From Aspergillus flavus (Eukaryota > Ascomycota > Eurotiomycetes > Eurotiales > Aspergillaceae): a DNA stretch of 64,000 nucleotides. The notes beneath the pieces were generated by a model. The model was not told the DNA's origin, searched no databases, and saw only the letters and a program-made list of their open reading frames with translations. The position numbers were made by a program, and so were the translations under genes. The stretch spans positions 1,426,001 to 1,490,000 of the forward strand of contig NC_092408.1 of NCBI RefSeq assembly GCF_009017415.1, given 5' to 3'. Positions 47,618 through 60,155 of the stretch are shown here, piece by piece. Numbering within the stretch: the first letter of the stretch is position 1; the number at the start of each line of letters is the position of its first letter.

Positions 47618-49545
47618 CTTGGGCGGGGAATTCGGTCCCAGCCGAAATTACTTGGGGGTTGTGTTCTTGCTTTCTGCGTACATTTTTAGATTTCCTTTGT
47701 TCATTATTATAATACGAGGGGAAAACAAAGCTCCTTGTCTGGAGTCCCACTCTATAGAAACGAGCTAATGCCAAAATATTCCAACGAAATTCCAGTTGTA
47801 TGCTGCGTTTCCGGTTCAATCCGAAGAACCCTTTGCCAGACACTTTGATATTAGAAAGCAAAATCATGAACCATGGTACCTCATGCCTAGGCTGGTGTTT
47901 CACGCCCAATTAAGAATTCTAGTCTGATGTATATCCAGACAGGACATATCTTTACTTTCGTAAGAGAACTCACCCTTTAAACACATCACAAAACCTCCCC
48001 GTGGCAAGGATGACGGCGGAAAAACTCCCCTAGAAAACCTCTAGAAACCGCCACTGATGTGGAACCTAAGCTCGCTTAGGCAAAAGTCCGCCGTCTTGAA
48101 GCCCGCGGAAATGTTAGCAAGACCTTCATTAAACCCTTTTCTAAAATAGCAAACGGCCACCGCCGAGAGCCAAGTTTTTCTTTCCTTTGGAACTAACGAA
48201 TTCTAATTTTGTAAGTGCCGCTTGGCAACAAAACAGGTACCGAGCCATTGGGACTCCTTTTTTACTCTTTTTTTTTTTTTTTCTGGTCTCTCTTTCAAAC
48301 CTTTGTTTTTCGCCTCTGACATTTGCCGATGTAGATACTACGTTGCAGACGTCGGGATAGATTTCCTTTCGGTCGTAGGGTTCATTGGGTTCCATGGATA
48401 CAGTTTCCTACCGGTGTCCTGTAGCGTAGTTGATCTGCATTTCTGTGCCGATGCCCTGGAATGGACCGTCCAGTGATAACGAGAGCCAACTTGGAAAAAA
48501 GACCCATCTTCACCAAAGAGACCCTGAAACTAGAACTAAGGCTTTTCACTGGAGGAAGTCAAAGGTACGGTACGTACCTAATACCGACTACCTCGGGCAC
48601 GCTACAGAAGATGAAGAAAATCGGGTGATCGTGTTGGGTTTCTAGACTCCTGAATATCGCGTGATCGTCTCGTAGATCTCCTTTTCTTTTCCCTCTTTTT
48701 TTCTTTTCCCTCTTTTTTCTTTTCCCCTTTCTGCAGAGAGTGTAATCTAGAGCTAATGCATCTAAAATCCTATGCTTGACCGCAAGTCCGCATCAGTCTC
48801 GATCCTCAAGAGAAGAATATTAGGCTAAAGTGCACTTAGTTAAGAGTCTATTAGACAAAAACCTAGAAGTCCGAATTGACTTTTCCCAACCTTCCACCTA
48901 CTAATTAAAAAAAAAAACCTATTTTTGGCTGACAGGTCAGATATTTAATTTATAACCGACGGTTGACATCCGCCAGGTCAAATACTAATTTCGACTCTTT
49001 GTGGCAATGCACAGAAAACCCCGGAGATTAAAGCGGACGGTACTCCGTGTATACCCGTGTGTATATTCAATTTCAACTTTACCCGAGGCCGAGGTTCATG
49101 CATAATATAATCCATAATCAACCCTGATATAATATGCCAGGCATAAGGGCCGCGGGTTATAGTGGGGAAGGGGTTCTTGCTGTCCGTGGGTGTGTGAATA
49201 TATGAACCCTGGGCCTTTGATGTTGGGTCAGGGTTCTGTTCGATCGTGGACGATGAACGAGGCCCTTGGCGTGGTTTTATGTTATCTCGGGGTCCACTTT
49301 CCTCAGGGTTTGGATCTTGTGAGGGGTTACTGTGTTGGGATGTGCATTGTATGCTTTAATGGAAGGTCTATTGCTGGATTCTTGGTATAGAGTTATCTAT
49401 CTTTATTATATATGCGACGTTGATAGGTACGTAAGCGAGGTCTATCTTATGGATAGTGTCTCGTGAAGATAAAAAGTCAGACATTATGCTAACATGAATT
49501 CATATCGTACAGACTTGACGAGTGGCTCGATCTAGTGGTACAGGC
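47618..49545. other. 1.9 kb convergent intergenic region
   Basis: Apart from homopolymer and pyrimidine tracts (poly-T near 48268-48281; the repeat at 48680-48731) nothing is recognised. Short frames are motif-free. Confidence 0.45.
48680..48731. repeat. Pyrimidine tandem repeat
   Basis: About three copies of a 15-17 bp unit of the form TTCTTTTCCCTCTTTTT follow each other. The tract is pure pyrimidine on this strand and non-coding. Confidence 0.65.
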
Positions 49546-50806
49546 CTAAGCCAGCATCAAGCCGCGACGGAGGAGACCTCTCTTGGTGATGGCACCAGCA
49601 TCCGCGAGCGCCTGCTGGCGTCCGGGTCCGAAATCCGGGGTTCCGCCGAGGGTGCCGAAGATGTCACCGACATAGTTGGAGGGCTTGACACCAGCCTTGA
49701 AGGTGGTGTTCCAGCCGTTCAGGATGCCGGTGACGACCTCGATACCGGCATTGTAGAGGTTCTTGATGGAGGGCTCGAAGCCACCGGCGTCGACGTAGCG
49801 GAGGTGCTGGAGAGCAGACTCGTCGGAGTGGGGCTGGTCGAAGTTGGAAGCGGTGCGCATGATAATGATACGGGAGAAGTCGGTCAGGTTGCGGGCGGAA
49901 GTACGCAGCAGGGCCTGCAGGGTTGCGTTGTCCTCCTGAGCGCTGGCGCAGTACTTGCCTGTGCCGTTGGTCCAGACCTCGGTGGTGTTGTCGAAGGCCT
50001 CGCTGAGCAGCTTGCCGCTGTAGTAGACGTCCGTGGTCGCGACGTCGCATTTCACGACGGCGGGCGCCTTGGTGGCGGCTTCGTAGCCCTCGGCGGTGTA
50101 CTTGCTGCGGTATTCCTTCGCGGATTCGGAGTCGGAGAGGTTGGCCTTCTTGGCGAAGGAGGCGGCCAGATCGCGCAGATCGGCGTTCACCTCGAAGACT
50201 TCGGTGCCGTAGATGCTGGTGGGGTATTGGTCGGGGGCGTAGGCGCCCTGGGGGAAGTAGCTGGTGGTGAAGTTGTCGGGGAGTTCGCGGAGGTCGATCT
50301 CGTACTGCAGGGCAACCTGGATGGCGTATCTGGCGAAGGTGGCACTGCCGATGGTGGCGACCTTGGGGTTGACACCGGCGATACCAGCAACGAGGAAGTA
50401 GGTGTGGGTGAGGTCAAAGAAGGGGTGGAGGGCAATGGATGACACTGTGATGGCGGCGTTGATCTCTCCCTCTCCGGTGATGAGTTGACAGACGCTGTAG
50501 TCGGCAGTACAGTGAACGTCAGGGAAGATGGGCGAGGCACCGGGAATCGTGATGTTGTGAGCCAGCAGGTCGAATTCGGGGATTCCCCACCAGGCAGCAG
50601 CTTCGGGTTCAAACTGGGAAGATGTTAGCTTTGTCCATCTCCAATTTACCTCACGCGAGAAACCATACCATGGACACGATGAACACCTTCGGGGCAGCCT
50701 TCTTGGGGGCCTGAGACACAGAGCGCTGCCATGTCGCAGGGCTGGCAGCTGCCAGGCAGCTGCTACTGAGGAGCAAGCCGGTAGTGATGGTGTTGAGAAG
50801 CTGCAT
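49546..50806 (-). CDS. Purine nucleoside permease (NUP)-family secreted protein
   Basis: Two exons (50806-50669 and 50613-49546) with a 55 bp intron give 401 residues. A signal peptide (about 1-22, LLLSSSCLAAASPA) precedes the NUP domain, which begins PKVFIVSM-FEPEAAAWW. Family marks are CTADYSVCQLITGEGEINAA, HTYFLVAGIAGVNPKVATIGS and IIIMRTASNFDQP, the last being the nucleoside-binding-like loop. The family was named from Candida NUP, a purine nucleoside transporter, but the fold resembles nucleoside phosphorylases and the protein has no membrane helices, so a secreted or cell-wall nucleoside-handling role is possible. Codon bias is strong, indicating high expression; the opposite-strand open frame at 49522-50442 is a by-product of that bias. 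A TATA element lies just upstream. Confidence 0.93.
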
Positions 50807-50871
50807 GTTGCCAATGACTTGCAGATTCTTTGCTGGGGTTAATTGGCTCCGTGTCAATTGCGCGGGGCAGG

Positions 50872-50880
50872 CCTTTTATA
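50872..50880 (-). promoter_or_regulatory. TATA box of the NUP-family gene
   Basis: TATAAAAGG on the minus strand lies 66 bp upstream of the ATG at 50806, a canonical core promoter for a strongly expressed gene. Confidence 0.6.
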
Positions 50881-52933
50881 TCACACGTTCTCTGTCGCGT
50901 CCAGGAACCCTTTCCAGAAAAGTTTTTTTTTCTTTTTTTTTTCTCCTTACCTTGTATCCATCGGCAACCGCCGATCAGTGCCGAGAGCGATAGACTACCA
51001 TATCAAAATACCCTTATCAGGAAAGATCAGCATCAATAGCGGGGATTAGTCTGTAAAAATCGCGATAACAGGCCAATGATATCTCCCATGGGGTCCTTTA
51101 TCGGTGCTCAGCTCGACAATTCCCACGGGAATGACGTTACTTGGTTAGTACGATATATTGATGCCCCCCACTGCATTTAGCAAATTGGTAAGAAGCAACG
51201 CATATTCTCAGCGTAGAGTAGAGCACGGCGTGCCTGTGCAGGATTGTAGAGTAACATGGCGCGCTTTTGGGATCTGAGATAGAGGAAACGAAACGTAAAA
51301 GAATGCCTCAGTTGCTATAGGGTTAGTTCCGAGAGTGTACCTGGCCCACATTTGCACCGACTTTGAGAAATATCTTCGGAGGCCGCGGATAGACTTCGAT
51401 GGGGCTACTTAGTAAAAAGACTCATTGTTGTTGAGAAAATCCTGCCCATAAAAGAAATACAAGGTTCAATCTTACCCCCGTCCATGCTCCTTTACCCTTC
51501 TACCGCTGGACGTCCTGCTTATAGACGAGAATATGGTGTTTAAATTTGAACTGCTCGGATAATCATAGTACCGCCTTAGTCGAAGATAAAAGATAAGAAA
51601 TACAAAGCTTGGGTCGCGTCTCTTATCACCCGTTGATTTCTAACCTTTATCTCGGAGTATGTTCGGCAACGCGATGGAAGACTAACCCCAGCAAAGGTTT
51701 GGTGCCTGGTTGCATTGGGGTAGTTAAGAGTCTGGCCTTTTTTAGCTTACTCTGGAGCTGCAATGGGCGGCACGTCAATACATAACTTTTCTTGGCGAAA
51801 TAGTAGTCCATGCGACTTGACGCCTAGAAGCTTAGTGTAATATGGGCAACTTTGAGGAACTTATCCAGCTTCATCAGTTTGAATGCGGCATATTTTTCTG
51901 ACTTATGAAGTTCGTATGACAGCCCACCTGGGGGACAATGTAAAGACATAGTAGTCACGTCTGTCAATATGTTTACATCATCGGAGAACATGCGACATCG
52001 CATTCGGAGTGATCATATTACAAAACATTACAATCAAAGTCGAGTGGATACTCTCCCGGGAGTGACAGCTCATTGTATGGCTTCGGAGAAAGATTCCATA
52101 CATCCATCAGCCGAAGCAAAGTATTAATGCGGCCTCATCATGTATCAACATGACCGCTACATGCCGCATCCAGTGATAATATCTCTGACATTGCTTATCA
52201 CTTTGGAAAGGGGTTCAAAAGTAAATATTCTGCACAAGATATACCTCATCGGGGTGAATCTTGAGTCTGTTGGCTGCGTCAGGTCTATACACAAGGCGCG
52301 GCCTGCACACAGCAGACCTAATTCCCATATCCTCTCCATATTAACACACCATCAAGACAGTTCATACACTCACGTAATGGTAGGCAGAGTTTTGGATCGC
52401 ACTCAACTAGTACATCTGATCGAGAAGCCAACGTCCTCATGCATTGCGTGCGTCAGATTCCCGAGCCTTCCAGGATCCACCTCCAATTTTAGATAACCAT
52501 AGATAGTGGCCATACAGGCCACGCAAGTCGTACAAGCCAAGAAGTGTCATCGCATGACCGAGAGCAATGACATCTCTGGCTGGGTCGATCTGCAAAGTAG
52601 GGCAGAAGCATCACACGTCATCCACGTGTGCTCAGGCGGATGACGTCACCCGCCCGCCGTCAGATGGTTTCCAGGGTTGCGACCCTATATCATCCATGAG
52701 CCCTCCCAACCTAGTTTCTTTTTACTTCTTAAGGGGTACATTCCAGTGTAAGACTACCGTGGGAATACCTGTAGGGTCACTGTTCTCCGCGAGGTATAAG
52801 AGAAAAGCATCTTACTCTGCAACATCATATCTTACTCCGGAGTAGAAGCGCAGAACGTCATCAAGGTGTGTACGAACATCCATCTCTCGTACATCAATAA
52901 CTACAACTGAGATTAACTGATAGACTAGCAGCA
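50881..52933. other. 2.1 kb divergent intergenic region
   Basis: The region separates the NUP-family gene and the NTF2-like gene. A T-rich tract lies at about 50926-50943. No coding frame is supported; frames at 52140-52845 are motif-free. Confidence 0.45.
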
Positions 52934-53320
52934 ATGGCTCCTATTCACGAACGCATTCGCGAGGACCTCCTTATCAAAGAGCGCAGTCTGTGGACCGCTC
53001 TCACCTCCGCTGATCCTGGCCCCGAGATCGAGAAACTGTCCAACTCCGAAGCCAATTTCCTGTTTCCCAAAACACCCATCCTGACTCTTGACGGTGAGCC
53101 CTCTCTACAACAGACACTCAAGCCTCCATTCCATCATTTCGATTCGTTCGAATTAAAGGACGTCCGAGTCATCATCATTGATCTCATGGCGGGAACCGTT
53201 ACCTACAATATCAATGCCTCGAAAGGAAAGGAGCAGTATCGGGCTACGGGATCGACAACATGGAGTCAAGCATCCGATGGGGAATGGAGAGTTGTGGCGC
53301 ATACAGAAACATTGCTGTGA
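52934..53320 (+). CDS. Small NTF2/SnoaL-like protein
   Basis: One exon of 128 residues begins at ATG 52934. The order helix (HERIREDLLIKERSLWTALTSAD), then ANFLFPKTPILTLDGEPSLQQ, then alternating strands ending in ATGSTTWSQASDGEWRVVAHTETLL matches the cone-shaped NTF2-like / DUF4440 fold in size and layout. Members bind small hydrophobic molecules or act as cyclases and isomerases; no catalytic residue can be fixed here. The protein has no signal peptide, so it is probably cytosolic. No neighbouring biosynthetic gene gives a substrate clue. Confidence 0.8.
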   Translation: MAPIHERIREDLLIKERSLWTALTSADPGPEIEKLSNSEANFLFPKTPILTLDGEPSLQQTLKPPFHHFDSFELKDVRVIIIDLMAGTVTYNINASKGKEQYRATGSTTWSQASDGEWRVVAHTETLL

Positions 53321-55273
53321 AGGAGTCTTTAGCGGGAGGCATTTTGTTCACTGATTTCAGTTCTATCTATGTCCTTTAATCTCTTGATGAACTTGACTTG
53401 TATGAATTTATGACTATTTGAACATATCAGAGGGTGATGAATAATATTTCTGGATCTCATTCACATCATAAGTCTGTTAATGTGCATATATGTGCTCAGT
53501 GTGTAGAATCTGGTGATACTGTGGTGTTGGAAGCTGGGCAATGCCGATATTGGGTATTGTTCCCAGCAAATTGGAAGAAGCAACAACTATATCATGGAAT
53601 ATTCCTTTTATTGGGTAGAATCTACTATAGTAATTGTCAGGGAAGACAACTGCACCCCAATATCTTGTGAATGAAGTGCTTTTCACCAACAAAGAATCTC
53701 TTAGCTTACCATTTGTATCTGACAATGATCCGGGGAGTAGCAACCATCATTCAATCTGTCCAGATTCATTCCATTCTGATAAAGAAATTCACAGCACACC
53801 AGCATGGCCTATTTGTCTACAAATATGACTTTCTCTCTGCACTTTGTTCCCTCACTCTGTCGCTTTACCTTCTTCTCTCTCCCACCCCACGTTATGTGCC
53901 CAATCCTCACCCAAGCCCTATAGCCGTTCACCCTTCTAACGGGCATATATATAAATGAGTCATGTATATCTTGAACAACGTGTGACGGCCCAGCAGGCTC
54001 ATCATCACATATGCTCCTTCTTCTGCACTATCACAATTCCCTTGGTTATCCATGACACCGGTTGAGTGTCATCCACAGAACAGACACGTCGCTTCAGTCA
54101 TTCGTTTGCTATAACTCGTGATAAGCAACTGTAGCGACATTGCAGCAGCTAGGCAGGGCCAGAGGTGCGAGTGGCCTTGAAGGATGGAATCAAGGCCAGT
54201 GAGCCCAACCACGACGGGATGGGACCCAAGATCATAGCTCTGGCCAGAAGACGAGTCGCACAGTGTCTTTATTCATCATTAACTGGAGGAAGCCGCTTAC
54301 CAGTTCTAACGAGGTGAAATTTTTCACGCTTTACTGACTGTTAAACTACCATGATTTGGTGGTGCCTCTTCTGCACCGCATCTCCGAGACAGAGGTGTGT
54401 CTGCTTCGGCTGGCAATTTTACTTTCGGCAGAGCATTTCACACACGCAATATAATATCGGGAAAATTCGCAGGAGGCTGCGAACAGACCTTGCCTACATA
54501 ATTCATATTATCAGGGAGAGGCTGGGATTGGCCATCTACACATGTCCTGCTGCGTAACCCTATTCTCATCAGATCCGTCCTTCCACCTCTTAGGATCGAT
54601 GGCTCGGCATTGTTAAACATCGAAACCACATCTTAGGTAGTGCAGCTTTATAGCCCTATCTTTAGGCGAGTTAGATTTTCTCATAGAGGCCCGAGGGTCT
54701 TTTAAAGACATGTTGGGCCTGGGATAATAAATTCGATGTGGAAGGAATAGACACACCTGAATATCTTCCTCATTCGATATATTCGATGGTGTCAAGATTT
54801 GACACACCAGCACTTTGCTTAAGTCTCAATATCATACATGGTTTAGCGATGTTGAAGACAGTCGGTCATGTTTCCGGGTGTGTCTGTCACCCACACAAAA
54901 TACAATAATTATAAGTTTATCTATTTCTATGAAAGGTCAATACTCCAGGATGAGTCAAGTCATTTGGTGAACTGAGGCGTTCCCTTGTTGCGGCCTACCT
55001 ACCCACTCGGCATAGGGAGAATGGCAAAAGCATGACGGATGAGTTCCACTGACCTACTAGAAATTATTCTCTCGGAAAATACCAATTAACGAAGAGAGGC
55101 TCGCCCTCGTTCCTCGCAACGTTTCCTCACGTGTAATGAACGGTGAATAGGTGGTCCACTACCAATAGATGATACGACGCTTGTCGTCAGTGGCCCAGCA
55201 GCTTGACATTATTCAAGCATGCCCCCTCGGCTGAAACGGAATCTCTTCTGTAGGCTTTTACGAGGACTTCGAA
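53321..55273. other. 2 kb intergenic region
   Basis: Frames are short and motif-free on both strands; sequence is moderately AT-rich. Nothing was recognised. Confidence 0.45.
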
Positions 55274-55835
55274 ATGCTCAGGCGGACAGTTTCTCCAGGT
55301 CATCGGGATCCCTTGACCTTCTATCTCCGGGTTAAACGCATGAATAATCGAACACTCAACATCCTAGCCAATACGGCCGTGAATGGTGGAGATTATACAC
55401 TCTGCTGCTCAAGCACATTAGCAACGGTGGACACAAACGACTGGGACACCCGTGTGCTCTTGGTGGGTGACCACAAACAGCTGTCACCCCTGTCTCTACC
55501 AACCAGGAAGAGACGGATACTATCAACCCCTACTGATTATGTTAGAACAGGCTCCACGAGATCCGATTCCACCCGATGTCAGTGACCTACTCTAAGGCCC
55601 AGATCCAGACATTTCACGATGGGCCCAGTTAACATATCAAGATAAGCCCGGTGAATCACCCGTTAGTCCAATTTGTTAAAGTAATCTGGGTTCACAGCTT
55701 CACCTCCTTCACCTTGTGCATGTCTGAGAAGGGAATTCACCCCTGGGAAGACAAAGTCAGTATTCTACTGGCCCCTAGCCTTGTGGAAGGAGATACCCGG
55801 GGTATTCCAATTATTTCCTCATACCGGGCCTAAGT
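55274..55835 (+). pseudogene. Possible superfamily 1 helicase relic
   Basis: A short frame contains TRVLLVGDHKQLSPLSL, which matches helicase motif III (GDxxQL) of Upf1/ZNFX1-type superfamily 1 helicases. About 100-250 bases downstream, other frames carry TYSKAQIQTFHDGPS and VNHPLVQFV, and then GIPIISSYRA, which could be remains of later motifs. Stops and frame changes separate them. The Walker A part was not found upstream. I treat this as a decayed fragment; alternative explanations are chance similarity or mis-joined repeats. Confidence 0.35.
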
Positions 55836-56981
55836 GGGAGTGGTAAAATGGTCTAGGAGCATGAAATCCCAGTGTTCAGGTCTTAAGGGTCCAAACGCCT
55901 GATGCTCAATCCGAAATAAGGAGCGTAATGTTGGCAAGGCGGGCTTCCTCCAGTCAACGGGATAGACCAACGTGATATTGTCTAGGAGAATCTTTCACCC
56001 CAACCAGTCAGATGTGGGAAATACCTCATGACTTCCTTGAGTCGCACTACCCTGATGCCGGTACCTTATTCTTCACAATTGGGTTGATCCAGGCAATGGC
56101 AGGGGACGAACCAATTCGATCTACAGGTGCAAATCAGACACGTACGATCCTAAGGAGCCATTCTGGAAGATTGTCAAAATTAACCAAGCCCTTCATTTAA
56201 CCAAGTCAAAACAATTGGTGTAGACGAAGAGAAATTAAACAGTATTATCGATAACCATCAGCGAGATCTTAAATGCCATGTTTTTGACAGCACCCACTAT
56301 AAAATATCTGCCCACACCCCCATCCCCCTCGCAACGCGAAATTGTCGGCCAGTTGGTGATACTGGCAATTACCGGGTTGCCAGTGAGAGTCAAAGCAGAA
56401 AACTATAGTTATGATTCAACTGCAACGGGGATATCAGATTAGCCAGACTGCCAAGGGGTACCCCGGTGGTACCAGCTGCCTACGGATAATCTTGGAACAT
56501 CGTTTATGAAGGCTACTATGCCTTTCTCGGCGAGACATTGGCAAAACCCCGCCCGTGGTTTATCAACATGAATACCGGCGATTCCTTGTCGCCGTGTTCC
56601 TCCAATATGGAAATAGGCAGTCTGCGTTTCACCGGGAACATCAACGATGCAGTTGGTTTCTACACGCTGCCGTTGACGCAAGGAGCAATACTAAGCTTGA
56701 TATCGCAGCCATCTCATCTTGTGATCCTCTCCTCTTTGAACCCAGCTTAAGAGTATTACAAGACTATGCTCTCTCGATAACAGTGGAGACCACTACCGAT
56801 GAGCTTCTCAACATTACATAAGAAGATATTACAGAATTACGCCATCAGAATAAATGGCTTGGTACCAAAATCTTCCAGCCAGATAATCATCAACGGGCGT
56901 GCTAAATGCTAGGAATTCTGGATCCTGCAAGTCCACGGCTACTGCCATTGTTTCATATGTCTTATAAGATCTTCATACGTT
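55836..56981. other. Intergenic or relic DNA
   Basis: Several open but unrecognised frames (for example 56538-56821) overlap in different phases, as in decayed coding DNA. No gene can be called. Confidence 0.35.
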
Positions 56982-57512
56982 TCACCAAACCCCCTTCGAA
57001 GATGACCGTACGATAGCGGTGGTGGGTATGTGGATCAGAAAAAATAAATGCTTGATCTGGGCATTTTTTTGACACCTGAGGTTTGGTGCCATTGCCTTTG
57101 GTTTTACGTCAAGACGGACTGGGGCAACTCCAAGCCGGAGATCTCGAGCTAATTCTGGCATAAGGGTCTCGCTTTTCAGTCGATAAAGACACGAGCCTGC
57201 AAATGACCCGAAACTATCATGGGTAGAAGTATTTACCGCACGAATAAACAATGCATCGTCGTCGAAGCAGCATCTCACTTCAATCTGGTCAAGAAGCTCG
57301 GTGATCTGTCTGGAGTCTATCAATTCATGATCGAGGTCTAGGATTAGACTGGACTCCCGATGGCGGCCTGAATAATGGGTCTTGATTGTTCTGATGTTTC
57401 TGTCTAACTTCCGTTGGACTTCATCGTCCGGTGTGTCGTGTCCGGCGTGACCTTGTACGAGTATAAGTGGCCTAGACATCGAAACTTGCGATGTTGAAAT
57501 TACCGACGACAT
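56982..57512 (-). CDS. Hypothetical protein
   Basis: I do not recognise it. The open frame from ATG at 57512 gives 176 residues of even composition, without low-complexity sequence, membrane segments or signal peptide. It has an early strand-like part (RPLILVQGHAGHDTPDDE), a long hydrophilic middle with LILDLDHELID, and a basic C-terminal part. The opening is reminiscent of a small hydrolase or phosphatase-like strand followed by GHAGHD, but there is no reliable family match. The gene would stand alone, with more than 500 bp free on both sides. Length alone supports it; it could be a remnant of a longer gene. Confidence 0.35.
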   Translation of the reverse strand: MSSVISTSQVSMSRPLILVQGHAGHDTPDDEVQRKLDRNIRTIKTHYSGRHRESSLILDLDHELIDSRQITELLDQIEVRCCFDDDALFIRAVNTSTHDSFGSFAGSCLYRLKSETLMPELARDLRLGVAPVRLDVKPKAMAPNLRCQKNAQIKHLFFLIHIPTTAIVRSSSKGVW

Positions 57513-60066
57513 GTTTGGAGGAGTTGACGAGCAGCGACTATAATAGATTCTTTTGCTGATCTATTTCTGTAGGCGTCTGCTCGATTAGGTCGCGCATATC
57601 TAAACCTACAACTTACAGGAGACGAGCCATAAGCGGATTATGATCTCATATTCTGTCCTGTGAATCATGATGTGATTTCCACAACTTCTGCACCGGCTCA
57701 GCCTCTATCGTCCCTTCCACCTTTCTACACCGTGGTATTGACCGTCATGCATCTTTCTTCCAAGCCCATGTTGTCTAACAGGGGTAGAGATTAGTATAGA
57801 GGTTGAGAAATCTATACTTTACTCATCCTACGTAGGATTGATAGTTTTCTAAGTTAATATCTGGACTCTGGTGTGATGATTGAGATACTATATCATAAGG
57901 TGTATTGGATTGTCGTGCTTGACTGACAGGGATTGCTTGCTTGTATGTGGATAGAAGTCAAATCTCTGGACTACGTTGATGATCACAGATAGAATGCATG
58001 GACCAGAAAGTATTCTGGAAGAGAACACTGTCAGATAGATGTGAGTATAATATAGGTATTGAGTGAGGTATAGTTGTGGTTCAATATGAAAAGAGATTGA
58101 GGTCAGGGTTCCTGTGTGTAGGTTGAGGGGAAAAGGTGGCAGAGTGTCTCTTGTGCATGCTACTAGAAATTTTAGACCCCACGATTAGTTTATGCGAGTG
58201 GAATAGACAGATCATCTTCCCAAAATAAAACAGAAGAAGACGAGAAGGAAATTGATTTCACCACTAATCAAAAGAAGCAAGGAATCGCCTTCCTCTTTGA
58301 GTCTAGTCTGGCAATTTAAGATGGCAAGCCACAGTTAGAGATGATTGTTGGAAATCATATCACTGGCGGATCGGAGTACACTTTTAAAAATTATGCATTG
58401 TGAAATCTGAAAAGTTGGCTCGAAGAGAAAACTATTTTTACCATTGACAGCCCCAGGAATTTCTACCATGTATGGTCCAGGCGATTTTACAGGTGCTTGA
58501 CTTAATCCACTCCTCTTCAATAAACGGGCAAATCAAGAAGATCAATGGTCATTGTGGGCTCGGCAAGCGGTGGCCCACTACTGTCGCTGATCTCTGGGCC
58601 CAGTGGCTTAGTGGATGTCTTGGATTCCTTCAGCCAACGTCTCTCGATCCCTTGGTTGGGGTCTGTGATCTGCAGGGTTGCCGAGGGTAGTCGCCACGCG
58701 GAGGTCAGATCGATAAACATAGTGTCAGGCCAGAGTTTATCGTTGCAAGACCTTTCAAATTATAAAATAAAAGAGCATGCCGTGGACCGTGGTAGAAAAC
58801 GAATAGCTCATATGTAGTGAGATTGAGTCCTGGGCCACATATCCATTGGTGGCTCCGGCTTCTACAGTAAAGAAGCTAATATAAAGAGCGAGTAGTTTAA
58901 CCAAAAAGGAAAGAAAAGGTAGACAGTAAAACAAGTGCCCCCTAACCCTTACCAGTCCGACGAGCTCTAACGCAAATCCGCCTGTACTAAGCTTCTAGAG
59001 GAATTTGCTTGAATACCTGCCGAAAGTACGGAGGACTGGCCACCACCACACAGCATGCCACCGATCTAGTAACCAAGGATCTAAGACTAGTGGCTGCAAG
59101 GACCATGCACACTCTCACATCGCCTCCCAAAATCGCAATAATAAGCGACACGTCGGCAGATTGCCGAAGGAGAGAGACAGGGCTCGGCCTGCAGGTGGGG
59201 GCCGTTTGGAATACTATCCATAACGTGGCACATCTGGAGGCTTGGGTACATTTGTTCAACAGTACAGATGTATCGTTGAGGCGAGCTTAAATGCCCGGGC
59301 ACCCTTGCGAAGATTAGTGCTGAGTCAGGACGTTGACTTGGCTTGGATTATTCTACCCGAGAGGGTGGTAAATGTTCAATTAAGTGGGTCGACGAGGTCC
59401 ACGTGCGATATACAATAGTAGTACGTCTAATCCCGGGCAACAAATGCTAAATCTCAGCAGTAAATTGCTCGTGTAAATTGCCAACATCAGATATTGCTCA
59501 CTGCATGAGCAGACCACCCCCATGGACTTAGCAATAGGGACGTGAGTGGCTAATAAGAACCACAGGCTTGGTAGTTAGTGATGCACCGGCGCCTCGGTTC
59601 CGCCCTTATAATATTAGCAAGATATAGCTCCCTCGATGGCTGTCCATTTAATTGGTGCCTTGCACTTCCGTTCCGGGAAAATGGTCTCACGGTTAAAAAT
59701 GATGGGCTGTTGGTGGGGCCTCCCCATCCAACCAAGAGAATTTCACTCCAGATTTGATAACTGTCACACAGCGAAAAATTATTCAGAGACAGGCAAGTGG
59801 AGTCCTAGTCTAAATTTAGGGTTAGGTTAATCACTGGTATCGCCTTATCTGATCTAGCCAAAGTTCCGTCGAATCAGCGTCCAGCAAGTCACTCCCGGAT
59901 TAGGGCTAGTTCTGAGGCCTACATGGACCGGACTGCTTTGGAAATGCAGAGTCTGCCAATCAACACGATCCCGACGAGAGGCGGCTGCTGCGATAGCTTG
60001 ACGCAACTTTGGTGAGGCTTTTCCCATCTCATTATCGTGGTCCCGAAGGGTCTTCACATGGTGGTG
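57513..60066. other. 2.6 kb intergenic region
   Basis: The segment 57540-58330 is AT-rich without frames. On the minus strand at 58756-58517 a stretch (DKLWPDTMFIDLTSAWRL) resembles a kelch-type secreted protein fragment but is not continuous with a gene. The last 100 bases are the bZIP promoter. Confidence 0.35.
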
Positions 60067-60074
60067 TATATAAT
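60067..60074 (+). promoter_or_regulatory. TATA-like element of the bZIP gene
   Basis: TATATAAT lies 82 bp upstream of the ATG at 60156, a typical core-promoter distance. Confidence 0.45.
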
Positions 60075-60155
60075 GTGAAGCTTCCCCGTTAACGCGGGGG
60101 ATCTCGGCATCTTACCCCCTCGATCAATTGTATTAAAGTGTGTTATTTCTTCAAT

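Noticed and set aside
49522..50442. Rightward 306-codon frame opposite the NUP-family gene
   Set aside because: It is a Gly/Val-rich shadow of a biased gene, with no ATG-context, splice or motif support.
55825..55910. tRNA-like stretch (GGGAGTGGTAAAATGGTC...)
   Set aside because: I could not build a matching acceptor stem or a GTTCGA-type T arm.
58335..58760. Leftward kelch-protein-like fragments (DKLWPDTMFIDLTSAW and a second frame with SPGPYMVEIPGAVNG)
   Set aside because: The similarity is weak, limited to short stretches in two frames, and no upstream repeats or signal peptide could be found.
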